Positions 24,982-34,096 of a stretch of DNA of 45,792 nucleotides are shown piece after piece; position 1 is the first letter of the stretch; every line of letters starts with the position of its first letter. The stretch lies in NCBI GenBank assembly GCA_013415795.1, contig JAAEEL010000015.1, positions 1-45,792 on the forward strand. Reading direction: 5' to 3'. The translations under genes and the position numbers were made by a program. The stretch comes from Methanocellales archaeon (lineage in GTDB: Archaea; Halobacteriota; UBA148). Below the pieces are notes generated by a model. That model saw only the letters and a program-made list of their open reading frames with translations, made no database searches and was not told where the DNA came from.

Positions 24982-25527
24982 ATGATCGATTCCATCAATG
25001 AATTAAGACTCATAACTAAATCCACTAAATGGCGTATTGGTCTTATCCTAATTTGTTGGCTTTCCATGCTTGGCTTTGATTTCTTTCTACACGCTGGTCT
25101 ACTGGCCAAATTATATGTTCAGCCAAGTTCATTTTTATTACCTGCAGAAGAAGCATTTCTACGTATTCCTTTTGGATACTTATCCTTTCTGATTCTTGCG
25201 ATCGTTCTTGTTTGGATTATGGAGGGACTAAATATAAATAAATGGCAAAAGGGATTTTGGTTTGGATTAAAATTCGGCGCACTCTTGGGGGCCTTATCTA
25301 CCTTTGGATTATATTCTATTTCAAACATAGAGACGGATTTATTGCTTGGTTGGTGGATCGGTCAAACATTGGAACTTGGAATTGCTGGTATGGTTGCTGG
25401 TGCTGGCATATTTGGTAAAAGTCTTGTTTTACTTCTTAAATGGGTCATATTATTCGTGGTTATAATGGTAATAGCAACGATTAGTTTACAATCTTTTGGA
25501 TTTGCTCCACCTATGGAACAATTGTAG
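24982..25527 (+). CDS. Integral membrane protein, function unknown
   Basis: A 181-residue protein with about five hydrophobic segments (about 19-45, 63-82, 90-112, 118-140 and 146-168) and short charged loops. Notable stretches are GFDFFLHAGLLAKLYV and LLPAEEAFLRIPFGYLSFL, which look conserved-family-like, but I cannot name the family. GGAGGTGA lies four nt before the ATG, one of the strongest ribosome binding sites in the window. It stands alone between gaps of about 210 and 234 nt. Transport or signalling function cannot be inferred. Confidence 0.7.
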   Translation: MIDSINELRLITKSTKWRIGLILICWLSMLGFDFFLHAGLLAKLYVQPSSFLLPAEEAFLRIPFGYLSFLILAIVLVWIMEGLNINKWQKGFWFGLKFGALLGALSTFGLYSISNIETDLLLGWWIGQTLELGIAGMVAGAGIFGKSLVLLLKWVILFVVIMVIATISLQSFGFAPPMEQL

Positions 25528-25761
25528 GTTGAAGACGCTGGATAACAAGTTTGCATGGGTTTAGCCACCTACAGCTGCAACTTAGTATGTGCTGCTTCCG
25601 TTAAGTGAAATATAGGCGGTTCATTTATACACCAACAATACAACACATAAGAATGTTATGAAAGTTGTAGACATTTCTTGTAGTCAGAAACAACCCAAAA
25701 ATAAAAAATCCAGAGACTGATTTCTTTACTATAGGAGGCAGGATAGAGAGGGATTCATAAA

Positions 25762-26958
25762 ATGCAATATCGTAAAATGGGTTCCCTTGACTGGGAAGTT
25801 TCAGCCCTAGGATTCGGATGCATGCGTTTGCCAACGAAAAGATTCATGCCCCTACAGGTAGATGTGGGAACATCTATCAAAATAATTCGAAGGGGGATTG
25901 ACAAGGGAATCAACTATGTAGATACTGCATGGCCTTATCACTTTGGATCGGGCGAAAGAGTTGTCGGCCAAGCCCTTCTAGATGGGTATCGTGAAAAAGT
26001 TCACCTAGCTACCAAGTTGCCGATGTTTTTTGTTAGAAAATCAGAAGATTTCTATAGTTATTTGGAAAAGCAGTTAGAAAACCTTCAAACAGATTGTCTA
26101 GACCTGTATCTTTTCCATCGCATGACCAGAGGGCAATTTGAAAAGCTGAAAGACTTGCAATTGATGGAAAAAATGGTAGAAGCAAAAGAAAGAGGTAAAA
26201 TAAAACATATCGGATTTTCATTCCACGATACGCTTCCTGTTTTTAAAGAGATTGTTGATTACTATCCTTGGGATGTTGTTCAAATCCAATACAATTACAT
26301 GGATACGGGTATTCAGGCAACGACCGATGGATTACAATATGCCTATGACAAAGGGATTGCAGTGGTGGTCATGGAACCGGTGAAAGGCGGAAGATTGGCT
26401 AATCCTCCAGTAGAAGCTCTTGAGATCATGTCCTCCGCCAAGAATCAACGATCACCTGTCGATTGGGCACTTCAATTCGTCTGGAATCGCCCCGAAGTAT
26501 CGGTCGTTCTCAGTGGCATGGGTTCCCAAAAAATGGTTGACGAAAACTGTGCCAGTGCAGACCTTTCAGGAATCGGTAAGCTAAAAGATGATGATTTGGA
26601 AATCATAAACAAACTCATTGAAGTATATCGCAAGAGAATTCTTGTTCCGTGTACTGCATGTGGTTATTGCATGCCCTGCCCTTCCGGCGTCAATATTCCC
26701 CAGAACTTTGCAATATTGAATAATATTTCCTTAGAGGATAGCAGTATTCGTCGGTGGCTTTTGGTAAGAGGCTATGGAAAAATGGCCAGATCTAAAAAAC
26801 AATTGAAGAGGGATGATTCGAATGGAAGTGCTGTCATGTGCGTTCAATGTGGCAAATGCCTGGAAAAGTGTCCACAACAGATCAACATCCCTGAAGAGCT
26901 TAAAAAGGTACATGCAATCCTAGGGAAGCATAAAAGAATTACTGATTATTATGTATAG
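25762..26958 (+). CDS. Aldo/keto reductase with C-terminal [4Fe-4S] domain
   Basis: A 398-residue protein. The AKR barrel (about 1-280) has the catalytic tetrad Asp54, Tyr59, Lys85 and His119 (NYVDTAWPYH, ATKLPM, LFHRMT). The C-terminal part holds two cysteine groups, CTACGYCMPCPSGVNIP (about 294-310) and CVQCGKCLEKCPQQINIP (about 354-371), predicting two [4Fe-4S] clusters. This AKR-ferredoxin fusion is common in anaerobes and is usually annotated as a predicted oxidoreductase; its substrate is unknown. Both AKR and cluster domains look intact. It stands alone, 155 nt before the CODH operon, and is not obviously part of it. Confidence 0.87.
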   Translation: MQYRKMGSLDWEVSALGFGCMRLPTKRFMPLQVDVGTSIKIIRRGIDKGINYVDTAWPYHFGSGERVVGQALLDGYREKVHLATKLPMFFVRKSEDFYSYLEKQLENLQTDCLDLYLFHRMTRGQFEKLKDLQLMEKMVEAKERGKIKHIGFSFHDTLPVFKEIVDYYPWDVVQIQYNYMDTGIQATTDGLQYAYDKGIAVVVMEPVKGGRLANPPVEALEIMSSAKNQRSPVDWALQFVWNRPEVSVVLSGMGSQKMVDENCASADLSGIGKLKDDDLEIINKLIEVYRKRILVPCTACGYCMPCPSGVNIPQNFAILNNISLEDSSIRRWLLVRGYGKMARSKKQLKRDDSNGSAVMCVQCGKCLEKCPQQINIPEELKKVHAILGKHKRITDYYV

Positions 26959-27080
26959 GATTATGCAAGACTTTTTGTTAATTTAATGGATACAAACCGC
27001 AAGTAAAGAATTTGAGAAACTGATGAATATCGGTATAGGAAACTAAGGGAAATTGAATCAAAATAAATTCTAGGGGAAAG

Positions 27081-27090
27081 ATTTATAACT
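27081..27090 (+). promoter_or_regulatory. Putative TATA box of the CODH/ACS operon
   Basis: ATTTATAACT lies about 28 nt before the cooC ATG (27114), at the right distance for a leaderless or short-leader message covering cooC to cdhE. A second AT-rich TTTTAATAATG follows at 27091-27100. The upstream 100 nt show no obvious operator. Confidence 0.5.
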
Positions 27091-27113
27091 TTTAATAATG
27101 AAGAAATAAGGAT

Positions 27114-27914
27114 ATGAAAATATGCATCAGTGGAAAGGGAGGCGTCGGAAAGACGACTTTTGCCGGAACCTTAGCCAGGATGCTTGCCAGAGATGGCTTT
27201 GATGTGATAGCCATAGATGCGGACCCGGCCCATAATCTCCATTCAACCTTGGGAATAGGGGAGGAGGAATTTGAGGGCCTGATACCCCTAGGAGAGATGG
27301 GAGATCTAATCGAGGAAAGGACTGGGGCATCTCCAGATGTTTATGGATCAGTATTCAAGTTAAATCCGAAAGTTTCTGACTTACCCCAGAAGTTATGGAT
27401 AGATGCACCGGATGGTGTAAAGTTCATTTTAATGGGAACCGTCAAAAAAGGAGGTTCAGGATGTGTATGTCCCTCCAACGTTATGTTAAAAACTTTTCTA
27501 AAACATGTGCTCTCGGGAAAACATGATGTCATAGTAGACATGGAGGCTGGTGTTGAGCATTTAGGGAGAGGGACTGCAAAATATACCGATGCGTTGATAG
27601 CCGTGACCGAAGCAACACCCAACTCAATAGAGATCGCTCATAAAATAATGAATCTTGCAGAGGATATTGGGTTGAAAGAAACTTACGTGATCGGGAATAA
27701 GGTTGATGGTGATGACGAAGAAAGATTTATAAACAAGAGTTTTGATAACATCTTAGGCATCATACCCTTTGATCATAGAGTTAGGGGGGCTGAGATGAAC
27801 GGAAAGGCTTTGATTGATTTCCCGACATCGAAAGCCCTCAAAGCCATCTCAAAAATCAAAAATAGACTAATAGAGGAGAGATTTTGTGAAAAAAACAAGA
27901 TTCAGGGTCGATGA
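27114..27914 (+). CDS. cooC: CooC-like nickel-insertion ATPase for CODH (first copy)
   Basis: A 266-residue MinD/SIMIBI ATPase. The deviant Walker A is SGKGGVGKTT (6-15); DADPAHNLHSTLG (35-47) is switch I; Cys117 and Cys119 in SGCVCPS form the metal-binding CXC that bridges the dimer; VDMEAGVEHLGRGT is switch II. CooC uses ATP to insert nickel into the CODH C-cluster. It begins the operon and overlaps cdhA by 29 nt, so translation is coupled. A second CooC gene lies after cdhC, so the two may serve different metal sites (CODH and ACS); this is inference. Confidence 0.92.
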   Translation: MKICISGKGGVGKTTFAGTLARMLARDGFDVIAIDADPAHNLHSTLGIGEEEFEGLIPLGEMGDLIEERTGASPDVYGSVFKLNPKVSDLPQKLWIDAPDGVKFILMGTVKKGGSGCVCPSNVMLKTFLKHVLSGKHDVIVDMEAGVEHLGRGTAKYTDALIAVTEATPNSIEIAHKIMNLAEDIGLKETYVIGNKVDGDDEERFINKSFDNILGIIPFDHRVRGAEMNGKALIDFPTSKALKAISKIKNRLIEERFCEKNKIQGR

Positions 27915-30234
27915 GCTGGAAAGTGGTGGCTTTAAGATAAAGGGTCTGGACGCCACCGTTGGAACGTTTTATGAAGAGTGGGAAGAGGCCATAGGACCCA
28001 CTCCAATGCCTGACATCTCAACTTTCAGAGAGTGGGACCGTATCCTTTTGAACAGGTATAAGCCCTTTTATTTACCATTCTGCGACCTGTGTTGCCTGTG
28101 CACCATGGGGAAGTGCGATCTGAGCAAGGGAAAAAGGGGGGCCTGCGGGCTGGATATGGCAGCTCAGCAATCGAGAATAGTCCTACTTGCATGTGCCATA
28201 GGGGCAGCAACCCACGCGGGCCATGGTAGGCACATGGTTGAGGAGTTAGTAAGCAAATTAGGCAAAGATCATTCTCTAGACCTTGGATCCTCCATACTTA
28301 TTGAGGCACCGCACTCACGCTTGATTACGGGCATAAAGCCCAAGACATTAGGCGACCTTGAGGATATTCTCGATTACGTGGAAACAGAGATAAGCCAATT
28401 GCTTTCCTGCTGCCATACTGGGCAGGAGGGTGATAACCTAGATTTCGAGTCAAAGGCATTTCATGCAGGTATGATCGACCATCTAGCTTTGGAAGTCTCT
28501 GATTTGGCACAGATATCTGCTTTAAATTTCCCAAAAGCAGATCCAGAGTCCCCACTAGTGGATATAGGAATAGGTAGTATTGACACATGCAAACCGGTTA
28601 TTTTAGTAATAGGACACAATGTACCTCCAGCGGCCGCGATATTTGACTACATGGAGGATAGTGGACTGGAGGATAGCATAGAACTCACCGGCATATGTTG
28701 CACTGCACATGATTTAACTAGATATACAAAAAAGGCGAAGATAGCAGGACCCCTCTCCCATCAACTGAGATTCGTGAGATCCGGCATAGCAGACGTTATA
28801 GTGGTTGATGAGCAATGCATCCGAGCAGACATACTGGACGAAGCGAAAAAGGTCAATGCACCTCTTATCTCAACGAATTACAAGAATTTTCAGGGGCTAC
28901 CAAATCGTACCGATGATCCCATAGATGAAATAGTAAGCGACCTAGTGGAGGGTAGAAGTCCTGGTGTAGCCATCCTAGATTCGGATAAGGCGGGGGAGGT
29001 TGCTACCAGAGTTGCAATGGGCGTATTCCCTAAGAGGAAAAAGTTAGGGATTACCCCGGAAGAGTCTGAAATAATTGATTACGCCAGTAAATGTACAAAA
29101 TGCCTTAGCTGTCAACGGGTTTGTCCAAATTATGTGCCCCTTCCGGAAGCCATGGAAGCGGCATCCAAAGGAAACCTTCAGCCGCTCTCGGACCTATACG
29201 AATCTTGCATAGGATGCGGGCGTTGTGAGGCTGAGGGGGTGTGCCCAAACGATCTGAAGCTCCACTCCATTATAATAGGGGCATCCAGATTAAGGATGAA
29301 GGATGAAAAGTTCAAGATTCGAGCAGGTAGGGGGGCTATACAAGATACAGAAATCCGGGCGGTTGGTGCCTCCATCGTCATGGGTGAAATACCAGGTGTG
29401 ATTGGAATAGTCGGCTGCTCCAATTACCCAGGCAGTTGGAAGGATAATGTTTTTATAATTGAAGAATTCCTGAAACGCAGATTTATCGTAACTACTTCCG
29501 GCTGCGCTGCTATGAACCTAGGTATGTACAAAAACGAGGAGGGTCTCAGCCTCTATGAAGCTTACCCCAGCGGTTTTGAGGCAGGTAGCCTTGTGAACTG
29601 TGGATCCTGTGTTTCCAACGCACACATATCTGGAGCCGCTATCAAGATAGCCAGTATTTTCGCTAGGCGGAAGCTGAACTCGAATTATGAAGAAATTGCC
29701 GATTATATATACAATCGAGTGGGTGCTGTGGGCATATCTTGGGGAGCCATGTCTCAAAAAGCAGCTGCAATAGCTAGTGGATTCTGGAGGCTTGGCATAC
29801 CTGTCATCGTAGGACCGCACGGTTCCAAATATAGACGGGCATTATTGGGAAGAAAGGACAAAGAGGAAGACTGGTATACTATCGACGCTCGCACAGGAAA
29901 GCGTGTTTATACGGGCCCGGCACCTGAACATCTTTTCATCGCCGTGGAGACGAAGGAGGAAGCAATGACCCTAATACCGAAGCTGAGCATGAGGCCTAAC
30001 GACATGACTAAAGGTCGATCAATAAAGCTAAACCATTACATAGACCTGCATAAGCGTTTTTACGGAACCATGCCAGATGACATTCAATTATTTGTACGTA
30101 CGATGTCAGACATCCCAATAACCATGAAGGACGAAATATTGGAAATCTTGAAGGAAAAAAACTGGAAGGAGAGCGAAGTCCCTACTCCAGATCCAACGCT
30201 GTTACCAAGACTTGTAAGAAAGAGGGAGATTTAA
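27886..30234 (+). CDS. cdhA: CODH/ACS complex alpha subunit, CO dehydrogenase
   Basis: A 782-residue Ni-Fe CO dehydrogenase of the archaeal ACDS complex. It interconverts CO2 and CO and passes electrons through its clusters. The N-terminal cysteines (Cys66, 69, 70, 72, 77, 87) bind B- and D-clusters. Two ferredoxin motifs, CTKCLSCQRVCPNYVP and CIGCGRCEAEGVCP (about 404-452), are the extra E/F clusters unique to archaeal alpha subunits. Later Cys residues in CSNYPG, SGCAAMN and NCGSCVSN form the C-cluster. The GTG start at 27886 is inside cooC. cdhB follows after two nt. Confidence 0.97.
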   Translation: MKKTRFRVDELESGGFKIKGLDATVGTFYEEWEEAIGPTPMPDISTFREWDRILLNRYKPFYLPFCDLCCLCTMGKCDLSKGKRGACGLDMAAQQSRIVLLACAIGAATHAGHGRHMVEELVSKLGKDHSLDLGSSILIEAPHSRLITGIKPKTLGDLEDILDYVETEISQLLSCCHTGQEGDNLDFESKAFHAGMIDHLALEVSDLAQISALNFPKADPESPLVDIGIGSIDTCKPVILVIGHNVPPAAAIFDYMEDSGLEDSIELTGICCTAHDLTRYTKKAKIAGPLSHQLRFVRSGIADVIVVDEQCIRADILDEAKKVNAPLISTNYKNFQGLPNRTDDPIDEIVSDLVEGRSPGVAILDSDKAGEVATRVAMGVFPKRKKLGITPEESEIIDYASKCTKCLSCQRVCPNYVPLPEAMEAASKGNLQPLSDLYESCIGCGRCEAEGVCPNDLKLHSIIIGASRLRMKDEKFKIRAGRGAIQDTEIRAVGASIVMGEIPGVIGIVGCSNYPGSWKDNVFIIEEFLKRRFIVTTSGCAAMNLGMYKNEEGLSLYEAYPSGFEAGSLVNCGSCVSNAHISGAAIKIASIFARRKLNSNYEEIADYIYNRVGAVGISWGAMSQKAAAIASGFWRLGIPVIVGPHGSKYRRALLGRKDKEEDWYTIDARTGKRVYTGPAPEHLFIAVETKEEAMTLIPKLSMRPNDMTKGRSIKLNHYIDLHKRFYGTMPDDIQLFVRTMSDIPITMKDEILEILKEKNWKESEVPTPDPTLLPRLVRKREI

Positions 30235-30236
30235 CA

Positions 30237-30779
30237 ATGGCATCTGAACCTTGGCAGAGATATGAAGTTCCCGGTCCAATAAAAGCTGTAGTGATCAAAA
30301 AGCCTGAAATTGTCTCTACCTTGCTGAATAATGCAAAAAATCCAATCCTAATTGTGGGGCATGAAGTAGCTGAGATCGATTTAGGGGGTAAAAAACCGAT
30401 CGATCACATCATTCGCATTGCGAGAGCTAGCAATATTCCGGTGGTTACAACAGCCAATACATTGGCAGAGTTTCTAAAGAGAGACTTTAAGCCCGCTGCA
30501 TCGATGACTTCTATGGATATCGGCAATCGTCTCACAGACCCAGAGTGGAGTGTATCTGGTGAAAACGGTCCTCATGACCTAGCACTGATTCTCGGAATGA
30601 CATATTATGTTGGTTTTGTGATTGAGGCTGGTCTCAAGTCATTTGCTTTTCACCATCTGAAGACGGTGTCCCTAGATAGATATTATCAGCCACACTGTAA
30701 TTGGTCCTTCCCAAATCTTTCAATCAGGGATTGGGATAGAAATTTAACAATAATTGCACAGGAGATTGAGAAGAAATGA
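30237..30779 (+). CDS. cdhB: CODH/ACS complex epsilon subunit
   Basis: A 180-residue subunit that binds tightly to CdhA in the alpha2-epsilon2 CO dehydrogenase and may take part in electron transfer to flavin. It has a Rossmann-like fold: NPILIVGHEVAEIDLGGKKPIDHI (about 36-60), IPVVTTANTLAEFLKR and DLALILGMTYYVG. The size is usual for the family. It lies two nt after cdhA and overlaps cdhC by four (ATGA). Confidence 0.93.
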   Translation: MASEPWQRYEVPGPIKAVVIKKPEIVSTLLNNAKNPILIVGHEVAEIDLGGKKPIDHIIRIARASNIPVVTTANTLAEFLKRDFKPAASMTSMDIGNRLTDPEWSVSGENGPHDLALILGMTYYVGFVIEAGLKSFAFHHLKTVSLDRYYQPHCNWSFPNLSIRDWDRNLTIIAQEIEKK

Positions 30780-32152
30780 GTACATCAGGTATGTTTGCAG
30801 ACCTCCCTGTTGAAGTGGGTTTAGCCTATGAGGGAGAGAGAATTCGAAAACCCCAGATGCACGTAGAGCTAGGTGGGCCCAACGTAAAAGAAAAATTCGA
30901 ACTATTGAGGGTTAAGAGTCCAGAAGAGGTCGAGGACGGAAAAATTACCATAATCGGTCCAGACGTCCAAGATTTAGAAGAAGGGAGTTCGGTGCCCTTT
31001 GGCATTTATATTGAGGTTTCGGGTGATAAGCTTGAAGTGGAGATGGAGGGGGTCATGGAGAGACGTATACATGATTTCTGCAATTACATCGAAGGTTTCA
31101 TGCATTTAAATCAGAGAGACAGTATTTGGTTGCGTTTGGATAAAAAAGCGGTTAAAAAAGGATTGAACTTTGATGTAACCGGAAAAGCCCTCCAGAGATT
31201 GTTCAAAAGCGAAATGTCGATAATTGAAAAGATGCAAATCACATTCTTAACTGAACCTGTAGAAGTGAAGAAAAAGTTTCAAGAAGCACTTGATATATAT
31301 GAGGCAAGAGATGCGAGGGCCAGAGGTATGACAGATAACGATGTCGATGTTTTCTACGGTTGCACACTTTGCCAGTCTTTTGCACCATCCCATATCTGCG
31401 TAATCTCTGCTCAAAGATACGCCAATTGCGGAGCCATAAGCTGGTTTGATGGAAGAGCAGCTGCAAAGGTTGACCCAAAAGGACCAGTATTTGAAATACC
31501 AAAGGAAAAATGTCTAGATGAATGGAAAGGCGAATATGAGGGTATAAACAAAATTGTTTCCGAGAAGTCCCTTGGAGAAATTGACAGAATACAGTTGTAT
31601 ACAGCATTCGACTATCCTCACACATCATGTGGATGCTTTGAAATTACAACATTTTACGTTCCAGAATGCGATGGACTGGGGGTTGTTCACAGGGATTTCA
31701 AAGGACAGACACCTAGTGGATTAACTTTTGGAGGTCTAGCAGATTCCACCGGAGGTGGAAGACAGGTCAACGGCTTTCATGGCATCTCATTCGAATACAT
31801 GCGGTCTCCAAAGTTCTTACAGGTAGATGGAGGATGGAATCGGATAGTTTGGCTTCCGACTGAAGTTAAAGAGAAGATGAAAGACTACATACCCAAAGAA
31901 TTGTATGACAAAATAGCGACAGAGGATGATGCCACAGACATTGTCAGTCTAAAAGAATTTTTGAAGGAAAAAGGGCACCCAGTAGTTGAAAAGTGGGTTG
32001 AAAAACCTCCCGATGCCATAGAGGCTCAGACTCTTGAGGCCATGCCAGTTGGCACTATTTCAGGAGTGGGCATTCCTTCGGGCGGAATAACAATAATACT
32101 GAAAAATGCAAAAATCCATGCTGAGAAAGTGATCATCAAAAGAGCGAAATAA
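30776..32152 (+). CDS. cdhC: CODH/ACS complex beta subunit, acetyl-CoA synthase
   Basis: A 458-residue acetyl-CoA synthase that joins CO, a corrinoid methyl group and CoA at the A-cluster. The A-cluster cysteines are all visible: Cys196, 199, 208 and 218 (YGCTLCQSFAPSHIC, ANCG) plus Cys285 and Cys287 (TSCGCFEI), matching the Methanosarcina pattern. It is the short archaeal form without the N-terminal CODH-binding domain of bacterial ACS. The C-terminal SGVGIPSGGITIILKNAKIHAEK is hydrophobic and complete. It is followed after ten nt by the second CooC gene. Confidence 0.97.
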   Translation: MSTSGMFADLPVEVGLAYEGERIRKPQMHVELGGPNVKEKFELLRVKSPEEVEDGKITIIGPDVQDLEEGSSVPFGIYIEVSGDKLEVEMEGVMERRIHDFCNYIEGFMHLNQRDSIWLRLDKKAVKKGLNFDVTGKALQRLFKSEMSIIEKMQITFLTEPVEVKKKFQEALDIYEARDARARGMTDNDVDVFYGCTLCQSFAPSHICVISAQRYANCGAISWFDGRAAAKVDPKGPVFEIPKEKCLDEWKGEYEGINKIVSEKSLGEIDRIQLYTAFDYPHTSCGCFEITTFYVPECDGLGVVHRDFKGQTPSGLTFGGLADSTGGGRQVNGFHGISFEYMRSPKFLQVDGGWNRIVWLPTEVKEKMKDYIPKELYDKIATEDDATDIVSLKEFLKEKGHPVVEKWVEKPPDAIEAQTLEAMPVGTISGVGIPSGGITIILKNAKIHAEKVIIKRAK

Positions 32153-32161
32153 TGAACTAAC

Positions 32162-32920
32162 ATGGGAAAAGTAATTGCAGTTTCTGGTAAGGGTGGAGTC
32201 GGAAAAACAATACTTGCTTCGTTGCTGATCAGAAAATTGGTTAAGTCTGGTAAAAAAAGCATCTTAGCAATAGATGCGGACCCTGATTCCAATTTGCCTG
32301 ATGCGCTAGGAGTATCAGTCGAGAGAAGCTTAGGAGATATTAGAGAAGAATTAATATCAAAGCAATCTGAATTCCCTCCAGATTATTCAAAGACTGCATG
32401 GTTGGAGGCCAAAGTTCTTGAAATAATGGCAGAAATGCCTAGCTTTGATGTTATTGTTATGGGAAAGCCCGAAGGTCCTGGATGTTATTGTGCAGTAAAT
32501 CACATGCTTCGTAGTATTATAGATTCTCTCCCTAGGAGCTATGATTATATAATCATAGATACCGAGGCAGGATTAGAACATTTGAGCAGAAGGACCACAC
32601 GGGGCGTTGACGACATGATAGTTGTGACTGACTTATCAGTACACGGCTTTAAGACTGCAGAGAGGATTAAAAATCTTTCCAAAGAACTGGGAATAGAGTT
32701 CAAACATTTGTATCTCGTGGGTAATAGGGTTAATCCTTCACATGAAAAAATGATATCAGAAAAAATCAAGTCCACTGGATTGGAATTTGCGGGTTTGATA
32801 CCAGAGGAGAAGGAAATAACAGAATACAACCTTGTTGGTAAATCCCTGTTGGATTTGCCAGAAAGTTCCTTGGCAGTAAAGGCTGTAGATGATATTGCAA
32901 AGAAAATAAAACTTATATAG
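32162..32920 (+). CDS. cooC: CooC/AcsF-like maturation ATPase (second copy)
   Basis: A 252-residue homologue of the first CooC, with deviant Walker A SGKGGVGKTI (8-17), DADPDSNLPDALG (38-50), CXC at Cys108 and Cys110 (GPGCYCAVN) and IDTEAGLEHLSRRT. The place between cdhC and cdhD is where Methanosarcina carries an accessory ATPase of the same kind, probably for nickel insertion into the A-cluster (AcsF role); that assignment is inference. The two copies have clearly diverged. It ends nine nt before cdhD. Confidence 0.9.
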   Translation: MGKVIAVSGKGGVGKTILASLLIRKLVKSGKKSILAIDADPDSNLPDALGVSVERSLGDIREELISKQSEFPPDYSKTAWLEAKVLEIMAEMPSFDVIVMGKPEGPGCYCAVNHMLRSIIDSLPRSYDYIIIDTEAGLEHLSRRTTRGVDDMIVVTDLSVHGFKTAERIKNLSKELGIEFKHLYLVGNRVNPSHEKMISEKIKSTGLEFAGLIPEEKEITEYNLVGKSLLDLPESSLAVKAVDDIAKKIKLI

Positions 32921-32929
32921 GGCAGAAAA

Positions 32930-34090
32930 ATGAAAAACACGCTGTATCTACCAGAAATAATAAAAATGTTGGAGAAGGTAGAGGAGATAGAACTCGAGAA
33001 TATAGACATGACTGCTGGAGAACTAGAGCTTATAATGTCGATGATATCGGCCATTAAAGGGCCGTCTGTTAAAAAAGCGGAATATCTCGATCTGGACTTT
33101 AATGTCCCTCTAGCAAATTTTCCGGGTGAGGTCCTTGAAGTGGAATTGGGTGCAACAAAATCCAATGGGGGAACCAGAAAAAATGTTATAAAGGTTGGCG
33201 GACAAAAGACGTTGCCTTTCTATAATTTTGAGTCACACAATCCGAATGAGCCCGTTATAGCCTATGATGTATTCGATACAAATATACATCTGGCAGGACC
33301 AGTCAGAAGACATTTTGAGGATGTTATGGACGATCCGGCAGAATGGGCTAAGAGATGCGTGGATAAATATGGTGCTGATGCGGTTACCATACATTTGATA
33401 AGCACCGATCCTACTATCAAAGACACTTCCGCCCGAGAAGCCGCTAAGACTGTAGAGAATGTACTGCAGGCGGTAAAAGTGCCAATAATCATCGGTGGCT
33501 CCGGTAACACCGACAAAGATCCTGAAGTTTTAGAAAAGGCTGCAGAAGTATCTGAAGGAGAGCATTGTCTAATTAATTCCGCAAGCATGAACATGGATTA
33601 TAAGAGGATTGCAAAAGCATGCTTAGATCACGGTCATGTCGTTTTATCTTGGACTTCTCTAGATATCAACGACCAGAAAACACTGAACAAATATTTGATA
33701 GATTTAGGAATAAAAAGAGAGGACATTATCATGGACCCCACAACTGCTGCTCTGGGTTATGGGTTAGAATATTCATTTAGCATCATGGAGAGAATTAGAT
33801 TGGCAGCCCTCAAAGGGGACAAAGATTTACAGATGCCGATGTCCTCTGGAACTACAAATGCTTGGGGGGCAAGAGAGGCATGGATGGAAAATCCAGAATG
33901 GGGCGACCGAGAGAAGAGGGGGCCTTTATGGGAGGCTGTTACCGCACTTACTTTATGCCTTGCCGGGAGCGATCTGTTCATGATGATGAATCCCACTGCT
34001 ATGCAATTATTTAAGGACACTTTCAGATGCTTATCTGGTTTAAAAGAGACTGTTTCGCTGGATATCAAAGATTGGATAAGAATGGGGTAA
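32930..34090 (+). CDS. cdhD: CODH/ACS delta subunit, small corrinoid/iron-sulfur subunit
   Basis: A 386-residue TIM-barrel subunit of the corrinoid iron-sulfur protein. It shows NFPGEVLEVELG, FESHNPNEPVIAYDVFDTN, KYGADAVTIHLISTDPTIKD, VPIIIGGSGNTDKDPEVLEKA and IIMDPTTAALGYGLEYSFSIMERIR. With CdhE it carries the methyl group between H4MPT and the acetyl-CoA synthase. It is slightly shorter than the Methanosarcina form, with no extra N-terminal domain. It precedes cdhE by six nt. Confidence 0.95.
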   Translation: MKNTLYLPEIIKMLEKVEEIELENIDMTAGELELIMSMISAIKGPSVKKAEYLDLDFNVPLANFPGEVLEVELGATKSNGGTRKNVIKVGGQKTLPFYNFESHNPNEPVIAYDVFDTNIHLAGPVRRHFEDVMDDPAEWAKRCVDKYGADAVTIHLISTDPTIKDTSAREAAKTVENVLQAVKVPIIIGGSGNTDKDPEVLEKAAEVSEGEHCLINSASMNMDYKRIAKACLDHGHVVLSWTSLDINDQKTLNKYLIDLGIKREDIIMDPTTAALGYGLEYSFSIMERIRLAALKGDKDLQMPMSSGTTNAWGAREAWMENPEWGDREKRGPLWEAVTALTLCLAGSDLFMMMNPTAMQLFKDTFRCLSGLKETVSLDIKDWIRMG

Positions 34091-34096
34091 GATAAA

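Noticed and set aside
32545..33165. 206-codon leftward frame
   Set aside because: Antisense across the end of cooC2 and start of cdhD; composition is a mirror of these genes.
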